64,000 nucleotides of DNA from an uncultured Roseobacter sp. (lineage in GTDB: Bacteria > Pseudomonadota > Alphaproteobacteria > Rhodobacterales > Rhodobacteraceae), in assembly GCA_947501635.1 (NCBI GenBank), contig CANMWT010000006.1, positions 248,001 through 312,000 on the forward strand, in the 5' to 3' direction. The notes under the pieces are model-generated. The model had not been told where the DNA came from. It searched no databases and worked only from the letters and a program-made list of their open reading frames with translations. Of the stretch, positions 10,765 through 19,805 are shown in pieces. A program made the position numbers and the translations under genes. Numbering within the stretch: the first letter of the stretch is position 1; each line of letters begins with the position of its first letter.

Positions 10765-12110
10765 TTGAATTTAACTATCACAGAAGGATTGCGACGCAGG
10801 TTCTGGCGACGGTATTTGCCTTGTTTGCAATAGCGTTGCCTGCGTCTGCGACCGTGGACATCAAGGAGGTCAAAACGCCGGGCGGCTTGACCGCATGGTT
10901 GGTTGAAGATCACTCCATCCCGTTCATGGCCCTCGAGATACGGTTCCGTGGCGGTGCGTCGCTGGATATGCCGGGCAAACGCGGGGCGACCAACCTGATG
11001 ACCTATCTGTTGGAGGAGGGTGCAGGAGACATGGATGCGCGGGCCTATGCGCGCGCGGTTGAAGGGCTTGCGGCATCGATATCCGTGGGGATTGATGATG
11101 ACGCGTTGTCTGTTTCGAGCCGGTTTCTGACGGAAAACCGTACCGAGGGCCTTGCTTTGCTCAAGGCGCTGCTGCAGGAACCGCGGTTCGATGAAGATGC
11201 GATCGAGCGCGTTCGCGCACAGGTGCTGAGCGGTATCGAGTCTGATGCGAAAGACCCCGATGAACTGGCGAGCAGGGCGATGGACCGTATCGCATTTGGC
11301 AACCATCCCTACGCGTCATCGTTAAACGGGACAGTTGAGTCCGTTGCGGCGCTCACCCGCGACGATCTTGTCGAGGCACATGCAAATGTTATGGCGCGCG
11401 ACCGGATCTACATTGGTGCCGTGGGCGATATCACCGAAGAAGAACTTGCCGCCCTGCTGGATGATGTTCTTGGCGGCTTGCCCGAAAACGGGGCACCGAT
11501 GCCGCCGGCGGCACAGGTGGATATCCCCGGAGGAGTGACGGTTGTACCTTTTGAGACGCCTCAGTCCGTGGCGCGGTTCGCGCAACGCGGTATCGGGCAG
11601 GATCACCCGGACTATTTTACAGCTATCGTGCTTAACCATGTACTTGGAGGCGGGTCCTTCGAGAGCCGGCTGATGGATGAGGTGCGTGCAAAGCGTGGTT
11701 TGACCTATGGCGTCTACTCTTATCTGGCAGGCAAGGATCTGGCAGATATCTACATTGGCGCTGTCAGTTCTGCGAATGACCGGATCGCGGAAGCCATAGA
11801 GGTTATTCGGTCCGAGTGGGCGAGAGCGGCGATCGAAGGTGTTACCGCTGAAGAGGTCGAGAATGCCAAGACCTATCTGACCGGTGCCTACCCGCTGCGT
11901 TTTGACGGCAACGGGCCGATTGCGAACATCATGGTCGGCATGCAGCTTATGGGATTGCCGAACGATTACATTGCGACCCGAAATGACCGCGTAGAGGCCG
12001 TTACGCTGGAGGGTGTGCAGAGGGTTGCCGCTGAATTGCTGGACCCTGATGGTTTGCATTTTGTGGTTGTCGGTCAGCCTGAAGGCTTGGAGACGTCACC
12101 AGCCAATTAA
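10761..12110 (+). CDS. M16 family protein lacking HxxEH (partner subunit)
   Basis: M16 fold homologous to upstream gene; equivalent motif reads ATNLMTYLLEEG; overlaps the upstream gene by 4 nt. Confidence 0.9.
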   Translation: MIEFNYHRRIATQVLATVFALFAIALPASATVDIKEVKTPGGLTAWLVEDHSIPFMALEIRFRGGASLDMPGKRGATNLMTYLLEEGAGDMDARAYARAVEGLAASISVGIDDDALSVSSRFLTENRTEGLALLKALLQEPRFDEDAIERVRAQVLSGIESDAKDPDELASRAMDRIAFGNHPYASSLNGTVESVAALTRDDLVEAHANVMARDRIYIGAVGDITEEELAALLDDVLGGLPENGAPMPPAAQVDIPGGVTVVPFETPQSVARFAQRGIGQDHPDYFTAIVLNHVLGGGSFESRLMDEVRAKRGLTYGVYSYLAGKDLADIYIGAVSSANDRIAEAIEVIRSEWARAAIEGVTAEEVENAKTYLTGAYPLRFDGNGPIANIMVGMQLMGLPNDYIATRNDRVEAVTLEGVQRVAAELLDPDGLHFVVVGQPEGLETSPAN

Positions 12111-12122
12111 GAGCTGCATAAT

Positions 12123-12151
12123 ATTCCTCCCGTTTTGCAAGGGGGAGGAAT
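12123..12151. terminator. Hairpin between convergent M16 peptidase and ALDH genes
   Basis: ATTCCTCCC-11 nt-GGGAGGAAT perfect 9-bp stem in an 80-bp convergent gap; no clear T tract. Confidence 0.55.
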
Positions 12152-12184
12152 GCCTCCGGCGGCGGTATTTGCCTACCATTTGGA
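12151..12184. repeat. Dispersed intergenic repeat copy A (core GCCTCCGGCGG)
   Basis: tGCCTCCGGCGGcggtatttgcctaccatttgga; core shared with copies at 55754 and 62141. Confidence 0.5.
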
Positions 12185-12189
12185 ACGGG

Positions 12190-14532
12190 TCATTCCCCGT
12201 ATGGCACCCAGATGTTTTTGACTTCTGTAGCGGCTTCGAGAAAAGCGCGACCCTCGCCCTGTTTGCCAAGCCAGTCGCGGGCAGTGCCATTGTTGGTCCA
12301 GGTGCGTTTGAGGTTGGTGGCCGAGGCGGCTTCGACTGTTTCCGTGAGCTTACCAGTTCCAAAGCTCCAGACCGCGTCGACGTCCATGTGAACTGCAAGG
12401 GGGGCTGCGACATCTTCTTGATCGCCCGTGAGGATATTGACGACCCCGGCCGGAATGTCTGATGTTTCGAGCACCTGAATGAAGTCAGTCGCGGCCAGAG
12501 GGAAGATTTCTGAGGCTGCAAGGATTACACGATTGCCCATTGCGATGGCAGGGGCCATGCAGGAGATGAGGCCGAGGAGTGGGGCTTCGTTCGGGCAGAG
12601 TGCGGCGATGACGCCCACGGGTTCCTTCATCGCCAGAGCGACGCCGCGGATGGGCACCCCGTGAATCTGGCCGTCGAATTTGTCGGCCCATGCGGCGTAG
12701 GTGAAGAGACGGTTGATGGTCGTTTCAACTTCCAGAGCACCCGTATTTGCGCCTTGTAGCGCATCCAGTCGTGTCGCAAATTCCGAGGATCGGGCCGCCA
12801 GGTTTTCCGCAACGTAGTACAGGATTTGCGCGCGCAAATGGCCCGTAGTCTTGCTCCATGATTTGGCGGATTGTGCGGCTTCGACCGCGTTTCTGACGTC
12901 TTTTCGATTGGCCAGCGAGACGTGGCCCAGAAGCGCGCCTGATTTGCTGCGGACAGGGCGTGAGTATCCACCGTCAGGGCGGGCTTGTTTGCCGCCGATG
13001 TAGAGTTTGGCTGTGCGATCAATCGTGTCTGTTGGTGCTGCTTCGCCGTCAAAGGGTTTGATTTGTTTAAGCGGTTTACGTTTGACGTTGTCTTTTGTGT
13101 AAGCGCTTAGCCCTTCCCAGCCACCTTCGCGTCCAAAACCACTCTCGCGCGTGCCGCCGAAACCCGCAGCGGCATCCATCATGTTCGTGCCGTTGACCCA
13201 GACGATGCCTGCAGCCAGTTGAGGAGCGATATCAAGTGCGAGGTTGATATTCTCGCTCCAGACGCTGGCGGCAAGGCCGTATCGCGTGTTGTTTGCGAGT
13301 TGGACCGCTTCTGCAGGCGTGCGAAAGGTGGTCGAGACCAGTACGGGGCCAAAGATCTCTTCTTGCATCAAAGTGTCGGCGGGCTGCAGGTCGGAAATGA
13401 GTGTTGGCGGATAGAAACATCCTTTGTCGGGCACGTTGACGGCTGCCCTGTAGGTTTCGCCGGCGGTGTTGGCCTGAACCAGCGTGGCGATGCGTTCAAG
13501 CTGTATGGGGTCGACAATGGCGCCGATGTCTATGCTTTTGTCGAGCGGATCACCCATCCGCAGTTTGTCCATTCTGGCGCGCAGTTTCGTGTGAAAGCGG
13601 TCCGCGACGGGTTCGTGTATCAGCAGGCGCGAGCCCGCGCAGCAGACTTGTCCCTGATTGAACCAGATCGCGTCGACCAGACCCTCTACGGCGCTGTCTA
13701 TGTCGGCATCGTCAAACACGATGTAGGGTGATTTGCCGCCAAGTTCGAGGGTGAGAGCCTTGCCGCTGCCTGCCGTCACTTGCCTGATTTTGCGCCCCAC
13801 GGCGGTGGAGCCGGTGAATGCGATCTTGTCGACATCCGCCGCGACCAGTGCTTCGCCTGTGTCGCCATTGCCGGTGATGATGTTTACCACTCCTTTCGGC
13901 AGGCCTGCCTCATTGCAGATTTGCGCAAACAACAGCGCGGTAAGCGGTGTGTACTCCGCCGGTTTCAGCACCACGGTGTTTCCCATGGCAAGGGCGGGGG
14001 CGATCTTCCAGGCGAGCATGAGTAGCGGGAAGTTCCACGGGATGATCTGGCCACAGACCCCGAGAGCTACACGGTCTGGCAAGGTGTCCGGCATCAGTTG
14101 CGCCATACCCGCGTGAAAGTAGAAGTGTCGCTGGGCCAGAGGGACGTCAATATCGCGCGCTTCCCGGATGGGTTTGCCGTTGTCGAGGCTTTCCAACACG
14201 GCAAAAAGCCGGCTGTGCTTTTGCAGCTGGCGAGCGAGGGCATAGAGATGTCGTGCGCGTGCGGGACCGCCAGCGGCCTCCCATTTGGGCTGCGCCTTGC
14301 GTGCAGCTTTTACCGCTTTGGCCACATCCGCTGCATTTGCTTGAGACGCTTTGGCAAGCAAGTCCCCCGAGGCGGGGTTCCTGCTTTCAAAGAGGCGGGC
14401 CGGTGTGGTGAAGGTACCATCAATAAAATGCCCAAACTTTCCTTTGTAGCTGGCGATCCATGCCTGGGCCTCGGCGGCGCTCTCGGGGGCGGTGCCGTAG
14501 TCCATTGTGTCAAAAATCTCGGAGACGGTCAT
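12190..14532 (-). CDS. Two-domain aldehyde dehydrogenase, ALDH16-like
   Basis: 780 aa; first domain has ELGGKSPYIVF and NQGQVCCAGSR; the C-terminal second ALDH-like domain lacks a catalytic Cys segment. Confidence 0.88.
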   Translation of the reverse strand: MTVSEIFDTMDYGTAPESAAEAQAWIASYKGKFGHFIDGTFTTPARLFESRNPASGDLLAKASQANAADVAKAVKAARKAQPKWEAAGGPARARHLYALARQLQKHSRLFAVLESLDNGKPIREARDIDVPLAQRHFYFHAGMAQLMPDTLPDRVALGVCGQIIPWNFPLLMLAWKIAPALAMGNTVVLKPAEYTPLTALLFAQICNEAGLPKGVVNIITGNGDTGEALVAADVDKIAFTGSTAVGRKIRQVTAGSGKALTLELGGKSPYIVFDDADIDSAVEGLVDAIWFNQGQVCCAGSRLLIHEPVADRFHTKLRARMDKLRMGDPLDKSIDIGAIVDPIQLERIATLVQANTAGETYRAAVNVPDKGCFYPPTLISDLQPADTLMQEEIFGPVLVSTTFRTPAEAVQLANNTRYGLAASVWSENINLALDIAPQLAAGIVWVNGTNMMDAAAGFGGTRESGFGREGGWEGLSAYTKDNVKRKPLKQIKPFDGEAAPTDTIDRTAKLYIGGKQARPDGGYSRPVRSKSGALLGHVSLANRKDVRNAVEAAQSAKSWSKTTGHLRAQILYYVAENLAARSSEFATRLDALQGANTGALEVETTINRLFTYAAWADKFDGQIHGVPIRGVALAMKEPVGVIAALCPNEAPLLGLISCMAPAIAMGNRVILAASEIFPLAATDFIQVLETSDIPAGVVNILTGDQEDVAAPLAVHMDVDAVWSFGTGKLTETVEAASATNLKRTWTNNGTARDWLGKQGEGRAFLEAATEVKNIWVPYGE

Positions 14533-14550
14533 ATAGGTTCTCTTTTCCGG

Positions 14551-15555
14551 CTAGCTGCTCGCGTGGCGGTATCCGGCGGAGTAGTGGCCGGTCACATGGT
14601 GTTCAAGCTGTCGTTCTATGTCGTTGAGCAGGGAGGAGGCGCCAAAGCGGAACAGATCGGGGCGCAGCCATCGGTCTCCCAGTTCTTCTTTCATCATTGC
14701 CAGATAGGTGATGGCGTCCTTTGCTTTGGAAATCCCGCCCGCAGGTTTGTAGCCGACGCGATAACCGGTTTCGCTATGATAGTCGCGAATGGCGCGCAAC
14801 ATAACCAGTGTAACCGGCAAGGTGGCATTGACGCTTTCCTTGCCGGTGGAGGTCTTGATGAAGTCCGCTCCGGCCATCATGCAGACAAGCGAAGCGCGGG
14901 CGACATTGCGCAGGCTGCCCAGTTCGCCAGTTGCGAGGATTGCTTTGACATGCGCGTCGCCGCAGGCCGCGCGAAATGCACGCATCTCGTCATACAGGGT
15001 TTGCCAGTGCCCTGATAAAACGTGCCGGCGGGAGATTACGATATCTATTTCTTTGGCGCCGGTTTTGACGCTTTCTTCGATTTCAGCGATGCGCAGATGA
15101 AATGGTGACAGTCCTGCCGGAAAGCCTGTACTGACTGCCGCGACGGGTATTTTTGTGCCCTCAAGCGCGCGCAGGGCTGCGGGGATCATCTCGTGGTAAA
15201 CGCAGACCGCGCCAGTCGTCAGACCTCGCATGCCGAAATGCTCGAGCACATCGGCGGCAACCGGTTGACGCGCTTTGGCGCAAAGCCTTTCAACGCGTCT
15301 TTCGGTATCATCGCCCGAGAGCGTGGTCAGGTCGATGCAGGACACGGCGCGCAGCAACCACGCAGCCTGATGCGATTTCTTGACCGATCGCCGGGCCGGC
15401 AGCGTCGCCGCCCTGCGTTCGATGGCGGAGGTGTTCGCCCGCACCCCGAGCACCCAGTCCATATCCAGCGCGCATCCGGGGTTGCGGGGTTCTGTTACCT
15501 GCGGCAACTGATGCGTCGTGTTTACTGCGGTTTTGGGCTTGTTTTTAGTTTGCAT
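14551..15555 (-). CDS. deoC: Deoxyribose-phosphate aldolase
   Basis: EIDIVISRR and ADFIKTSTGK motifs; start chosen at ATG 15555 (MQTKNKPK). Confidence 0.9.
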   Translation of the reverse strand: MQTKNKPKTAVNTTHQLPQVTEPRNPGCALDMDWVLGVRANTSAIERRAATLPARRSVKKSHQAAWLLRAVSCIDLTTLSGDDTERRVERLCAKARQPVAADVLEHFGMRGLTTGAVCVYHEMIPAALRALEGTKIPVAAVSTGFPAGLSPFHLRIAEIEESVKTGAKEIDIVISRRHVLSGHWQTLYDEMRAFRAACGDAHVKAILATGELGSLRNVARASLVCMMAGADFIKTSTGKESVNATLPVTLVMLRAIRDYHSETGYRVGYKPAGGISKAKDAITYLAMMKEELGDRWLRPDLFRFGASSLLNDIERQLEHHVTGHYSAGYRHASS

Positions 15556-15678
15556 GGCCGTTGCCTCTGATCCCGGACGCAGCAAAGGTCGCACGCTGTC
15601 CGGACCTTGGCAAGCACCGTGACCCGGCGTCAGGGTGTCCATTTTTTAGTCAAAAACACACAACTGTACTTTTGTTTA

Positions 15679-15693
15679 TGCGAATTATTCGCA
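15679..15693. promoter_or_regulatory. Candidate Fur-family (Mur/Fur) operator 1
   Basis: TGCGAAT-T-ATTCGCA, perfect 7-1-7 palindrome upstream of the metal ABC transporter operon. Confidence 0.7.
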
Positions 15694-15708
15694 GTTTAGT
15701 TGACTTTT

Positions 15709-15723
15709 TGAGAATGACTCTCA
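15709..15723. promoter_or_regulatory. Candidate Fur-family (Mur/Fur) operator 2
   Basis: TGAGAAT-G-ACTCTCA, near-perfect 7-1-7 palindrome exactly 30 bp downstream of the first. Confidence 0.65.
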
Positions 15724-15754
15724 TATTCATATGCAAGAGTAGGAGAGCTTTAAT

Positions 15755-16744
15755 ATGCATAAGCGATTTAGTTGTTCTAAAATGTCTCGCCGCAGCGTTC
15801 TGGGTGGCATGGCTGCGACTGCGTCAATGGTGTTTTCTGCGCCGGTGGCGTTTGCTGCGGGCAAGCTGAACATCGTTGCGACGACCGGTATGATTGCGGA
15901 TGCGGCCCGCGTTGTCGGCGGTGATCTTGTGACCGTGAACTCCTTGATGGGTGCGGGCGTTGATCCGCATGCCTATCGCCAGACCCGCAGCGACATTGTC
16001 GCGATGACGCGGTCGGATCTGGTGTTGTGGCATGGTCTCTATCTCGAAGCGCAGATGGAACAGTTTTTTGCGGATTTGTCGCGCAGCAAAACGGTTGTTC
16101 CGGTTGCCGAGGGGCTGCCAAAAGAGCTTTTGCTGGGGCATGAGGATTACGAAGGCCGCTATGATCCGCATGTTTGGATGGACGCAACGCTTTGGTCAAA
16201 GGTTGTGGGCCAGGTGCAGGCCGCACTGACCGGCGCATACCCCGACGGCGCGGATACATTCGAAACGAATGCAGGCGCTTTCCGGGAAGAACTGGTTGCG
16301 CTTGATGCCTACACGCGTGCGTCTCTTTCAAAACTGACACCGGAACAGCGGGTTCTGGTGACAGCGCACGACGCCTTTGGGTATTTTGGCGCGGCCTATG
16401 GCTTTGAAGTCTTGGGCGTCCAAGGCATTTCTACCGAGAGCGAGGCGGGGTTGAACCGTATTTCTGAAATGGTCAACACGCTTGTAGCGCGCGATATTCG
16501 TGCAGTGTTTGTTGAGACGTCTGTTTCTGATCGGAATATGCGCGCCTTGATTGAGGGCGCCGCGGCGCAAGGGCACGAAGTGCGCATCGGTGGATCACTT
16601 TACAGCGATGCCATGGGCCTCGAAGGCACCTATGAAGGCACGTACCTTGGAATGATCGACCATAACGTGACAACGATAGCGCGCGCGTTGGGTGCTGAGG
16701 TTCCGGCGGGTGGGCGGCTTGGCAAACTGACGATGAGTAGCTGA
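15755..16744 (+). CDS. Metal (Mn/Zn/Fe) ABC transporter substrate-binding protein, SitA/TroA-like
   Basis: 329 aa; ATTGMIADAARVVGGDLVTVNSLMGAGVDPHAY, DPHVWMD, LVTAHDAFGYFG. Confidence 0.92.
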   Translation: MHKRFSCSKMSRRSVLGGMAATASMVFSAPVAFAAGKLNIVATTGMIADAARVVGGDLVTVNSLMGAGVDPHAYRQTRSDIVAMTRSDLVLWHGLYLEAQMEQFFADLSRSKTVVPVAEGLPKELLLGHEDYEGRYDPHVWMDATLWSKVVGQVQAALTGAYPDGADTFETNAGAFREELVALDAYTRASLSKLTPEQRVLVTAHDAFGYFGAAYGFEVLGVQGISTESEAGLNRISEMVNTLVARDIRAVFVETSVSDRNMRALIEGAAAQGHEVRIGGSLYSDAMGLEGTYEGTYLGMIDHNVTTIARALGAEVPAGGRLGKLTMSS

Positions 16745-16748
16745 TCCC

Positions 16749-17558
16749 ATGGCATTATCACTGGTCACCAAAGACGGGCTTTCCCCAGCTTCGCTAACGC
16801 AGACAGCGCTGCCGCTCGAAATCACAGGTCTGACCGTTTCCTACGGACAAAAGCCTGCGGTCTTTTCTGTCGACATGTCGGTCGCTCAGGGGACCATGAC
16901 TGCGATCATCGGGCCCAACGGTGCGGGAAAGTCGACCCTTCTGAAGGCCGCACTTGGTGTGCTCAAGCCTCTGTCGGGGCAGGTTCGGATCTTTGGGCTG
17001 CCGCTATCCCAGGCGCAGGATCGTGTCGCATATGTGCCGCAGCGTGCAAGCGTGGATTGGGACTTCCCGACCCGTGTGATCGACGTCGTGTTGATGGGAT
17101 TGTATCCGCGCGTCGGCCTATTGGGTCGTATTACTGGCGCTCACCGCCTTGAGGCTACGGCGTGTTTGCGCCGCGTCGGCATGGAAGACTTTGCCACGCG
17201 CCAGATCGGTCAATTGTCGGGCGGACAGCAGCAACGCGTGTTTCTGGCACGTGCTCTGGCTCAGAATGCTGACCTCTACGTGCTGGATGAACCATTCGCG
17301 GGGGTGGACGCTGCGACCGAAAAAGCCATCATCGACGTTCTGAAATCGCTGCGTGATGCGGGCAAGACGGTTGTGGCGGTGCATCATGACTTGACGACGG
17401 TGCGGGAGTATTTCGACCGCGCCTTCCTCATAAACACAACAAAGATTGCCGAAGGCGATGTGGATGACGTGTTCACTGCCGAAAACCTTCAGCAGGCATA
17501 TGGTGGCCGTTTGGCAATGACCCAGATGGAGCAGCTGAACGGTACGCTGGTTCAGTAG
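16749..17558 (+). CDS. Metal ABC transporter ATP-binding protein
   Basis: Walker A GPNGAGKST, signature LSGGQQQRVFLARAL, Walker B LYVLDEPFAGVD. Confidence 0.93.
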   Translation: MALSLVTKDGLSPASLTQTALPLEITGLTVSYGQKPAVFSVDMSVAQGTMTAIIGPNGAGKSTLLKAALGVLKPLSGQVRIFGLPLSQAQDRVAYVPQRASVDWDFPTRVIDVVLMGLYPRVGLLGRITGAHRLEATACLRRVGMEDFATRQIGQLSGGQQQRVFLARALAQNADLYVLDEPFAGVDAATEKAIIDVLKSLRDAGKTVVAVHHDLTTVREYFDRAFLINTTKIAEGDVDDVFTAENLQQAYGGRLAMTQMEQLNGTLVQ

Positions 17559-18764
17559 ATGATCCTTGACGCACTGCTTTTGCAACTGGGGTACAACGCG
17601 ACCCTTGTGACGATCGGTGCGACCCTTTTGGGTATGGCCGCGGGTGTCGGCGGGACCTTCCTCTTTTTACGCAAGCGCGCTTTGGTCAGCGATGCGATTT
17701 CCCACGCGACCCTGCCCGGTGTCGGGCTGGCCTTTATGGTGATGGTGCTTTTGGGGGGTGACGGTCGCAACCTTTTGGGATTACTGGCGGGTGCCGCGTT
17801 AACCGCTGGCATCGGGCTTTTGATCGTGCATTGGCTGACGACGCGCACACGGCTTGCCGAAGATGCTGCGATCGGAGCGGTGCTGTCGGTCTTTTTCGGC
17901 TTTGGTATTGTGTTGCTGACGGTTATCCAGTCGCTGAATGTGGGACAACAGGCTGGTTTGGAAGGTTTTCTGCTGGGATCGACCGCAGGCATGCTGAGGG
18001 CAGATGCCGTTATCGTAGCGGTTTCCGCGGGTTTGACGCTGGTTCTGGTGGTGCTGTTGCGCAGGCCTTTGACACTGGCGTCATTCGACCCGGAGTATGC
18101 CGCTGCCACAGGTCAAAATGTCGAACGGACCGATCTGGCGATGATGGGCCTTGTGCTCGCTGTGACGGTGGTGGGCCTCAAGATTGTCGGGCTTATTCTG
18201 ATTGTCGCCTTGTTAATTATCCCGCCCGTGACAGCGCGTTTCTGGACGGATCGCACGGATGTCGTCGTTCTGGCCTCTGGCGCGTTCGGGGGCGGGGCCG
18301 CCTATATCGGTGCGGCCATTTCGGCAGGTGTTCCCGATATGCCAACCGGCCCTATCATCGTACTTGCGGGCTTTACGCTTTTTGTTGTGTCGCTGCTGCT
18401 TGCGCCGCAACGCGGGGTGCTTGCAGCCTATCTGAGTCATCGGCGGTTTCAACGTCGTGTGCATTTGCGGCAGGGTCTTCTGGCGCTGGCACAGGGCCAA
18501 CCGATCTATGAAAAGCTGACCTTGCGCTTGTTGCGGCGCGCAGGCTGGGCGCGCAAAGACGGGGTTGCCACGGATGAGGGGCGCGCGCGCGCCGGCAAGG
18601 CGCTTTTGGATGAAACACGCTGGCAACTGGTACGCCGTGATCCATCGTTCGAAGCGGCCGCTGCACTCTATGACGGGTTGCTTCCCATCGAACGCGTTTT
18701 GACGGCGGATCAGATCGTCGAAATCGACAAACGCATTCCGGCACCTCAGGGCGTTCCGACATGA
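17559..18764 (+). CDS. Metal ABC transporter permease with C-terminal cytosolic extension
   Basis: 401 aa; ABC-3 type membrane domain followed by ~115 aa hydrophilic helical extension. Confidence 0.9.
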   Translation: MILDALLLQLGYNATLVTIGATLLGMAAGVGGTFLFLRKRALVSDAISHATLPGVGLAFMVMVLLGGDGRNLLGLLAGAALTAGIGLLIVHWLTTRTRLAEDAAIGAVLSVFFGFGIVLLTVIQSLNVGQQAGLEGFLLGSTAGMLRADAVIVAVSAGLTLVLVVLLRRPLTLASFDPEYAAATGQNVERTDLAMMGLVLAVTVVGLKIVGLILIVALLIIPPVTARFWTDRTDVVVLASGAFGGGAAYIGAAISAGVPDMPTGPIIVLAGFTLFVVSLLLAPQRGVLAAYLSHRRFQRRVHLRQGLLALAQGQPIYEKLTLRLLRRAGWARKDGVATDEGRARAGKALLDETRWQLVRRDPSFEAAAALYDGLLPIERVLTADQIVEIDKRIPAPQGVPT

Positions 18765-19693
18765 GCGGCTCTGAATTTGTTCCCTTGTCCCTCACACCGC
18801 TTCTGATCGGAATATTCGTCGCGGTCGCTTGTGCTTTGCCAGGCAACTTTCTGGTTTTGCGCCGGCAGGCCTTGATCGGCGACGCAATCAGCCACGTCGT
18901 GCTGCCTGGTATCGTCGTGGCATTTCTGGTCACGGGTAATGTCGCGACATGGCCTATGCTGATCGGTGCGGCATCGGCGGCCGTCTTCGCAGTTGGCGCG
19001 ATAGAGCTGGTGCGAAGGTTGGGGCGGATTGAACCGGGGGCCGCGATGGGAGTGGTGTTCACGTCGATGTTCGCGGCCGGTGTGCTTTTGCTGGAGCAAT
19101 CGGACACATCGTCTGTGCATCTGGATGTCGAGCATGCGCTTTATGGCAATCTGGAAAGCCTGATCTGGCTGGATGCGTCCGGCTGGTCGTCGCTGGTTGA
19201 TCCTGTTGCCCTTGCCGGGTTGCCTGTTGAGCTGTTTCGCATGGCTGCGACGCTGATGGGTGTGGTCTTGTTCACGGTGCTGTTCTGGCGTCCGCTCAAG
19301 ATTTCAACCTTTGACGAAGGTTTCGCGCGCACGATCGGCATTAAAACGCAGCCCCTTGGACTGGCGCTTGTCATAGTCTCTGCGATAGCAGCTGTTGCGG
19401 CCTTTGATGCCGTGGGCAGTATCATCGTGATTGCCATGTTTATTTGTCCGCCCGCAGCCGCGCGTCTGATGACAAACAGTCTTGAAGCGCAGGTGCTGTG
19501 GTCGGTGCTATTTGCGGTTCTTTCAGCGGTTGTCGGCTATGTCCTGTCCGGCTACGGCCCTTTGTGGCTGGGGTACACATCCACGGTTTCAGCCGCAGGC
19601 ATGATTGCGACCGTATCGGGGCTTATACTGACGGTTGCGGCGTTCTGGGGTCCGCACCGCAAGCGCGGCGGAGCCCCTCAGGCAGCCGGCTAG
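18761..19693 (+). CDS. Metal ABC transporter permease
   Basis: 310 aa; [20 protein letters not shown] motif of ABC-3 permeases; 4-nt overlap with upstream permease. Confidence 0.92.
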   Translation: MSGSEFVPLSLTPLLIGIFVAVACALPGNFLVLRRQALIGDAISHVVLPGIVVAFLVTGNVATWPMLIGAASAAVFAVGAIELVRRLGRIEPGAAMGVVFTSMFAAGVLLLEQSDTSSVHLDVEHALYGNLESLIWLDASGWSSLVDPVALAGLPVELFRMAATLMGVVLFTVLFWRPLKISTFDEGFARTIGIKTQPLGLALVIVSAIAAVAAFDAVGSIIVIAMFICPPAAARLMTNSLEAQVLWSVLFAVLSAVVGYVLSGYGPLWLGYTSTVSAAGMIATVSGLILTVAAFWGPHRKRGGAPQAAG

Positions 19694-19805
19694 CCCGGCC
19701 CGTTCATGCGTGCCGCGCGGAACGGTTCAATGCACGCGACCAACGTTGGATGCGGTGCCGGAATTATGTTTTAGAATCGTTGAACGTCATGCTAAGTATT
19801 GCGGT

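Noticed and set aside
14098-15015. 305-aa plus-strand ORF across the ALDH/deoC junction
   Set aside because: Overlaps two well-supported minus-strand genes; no family resemblance.
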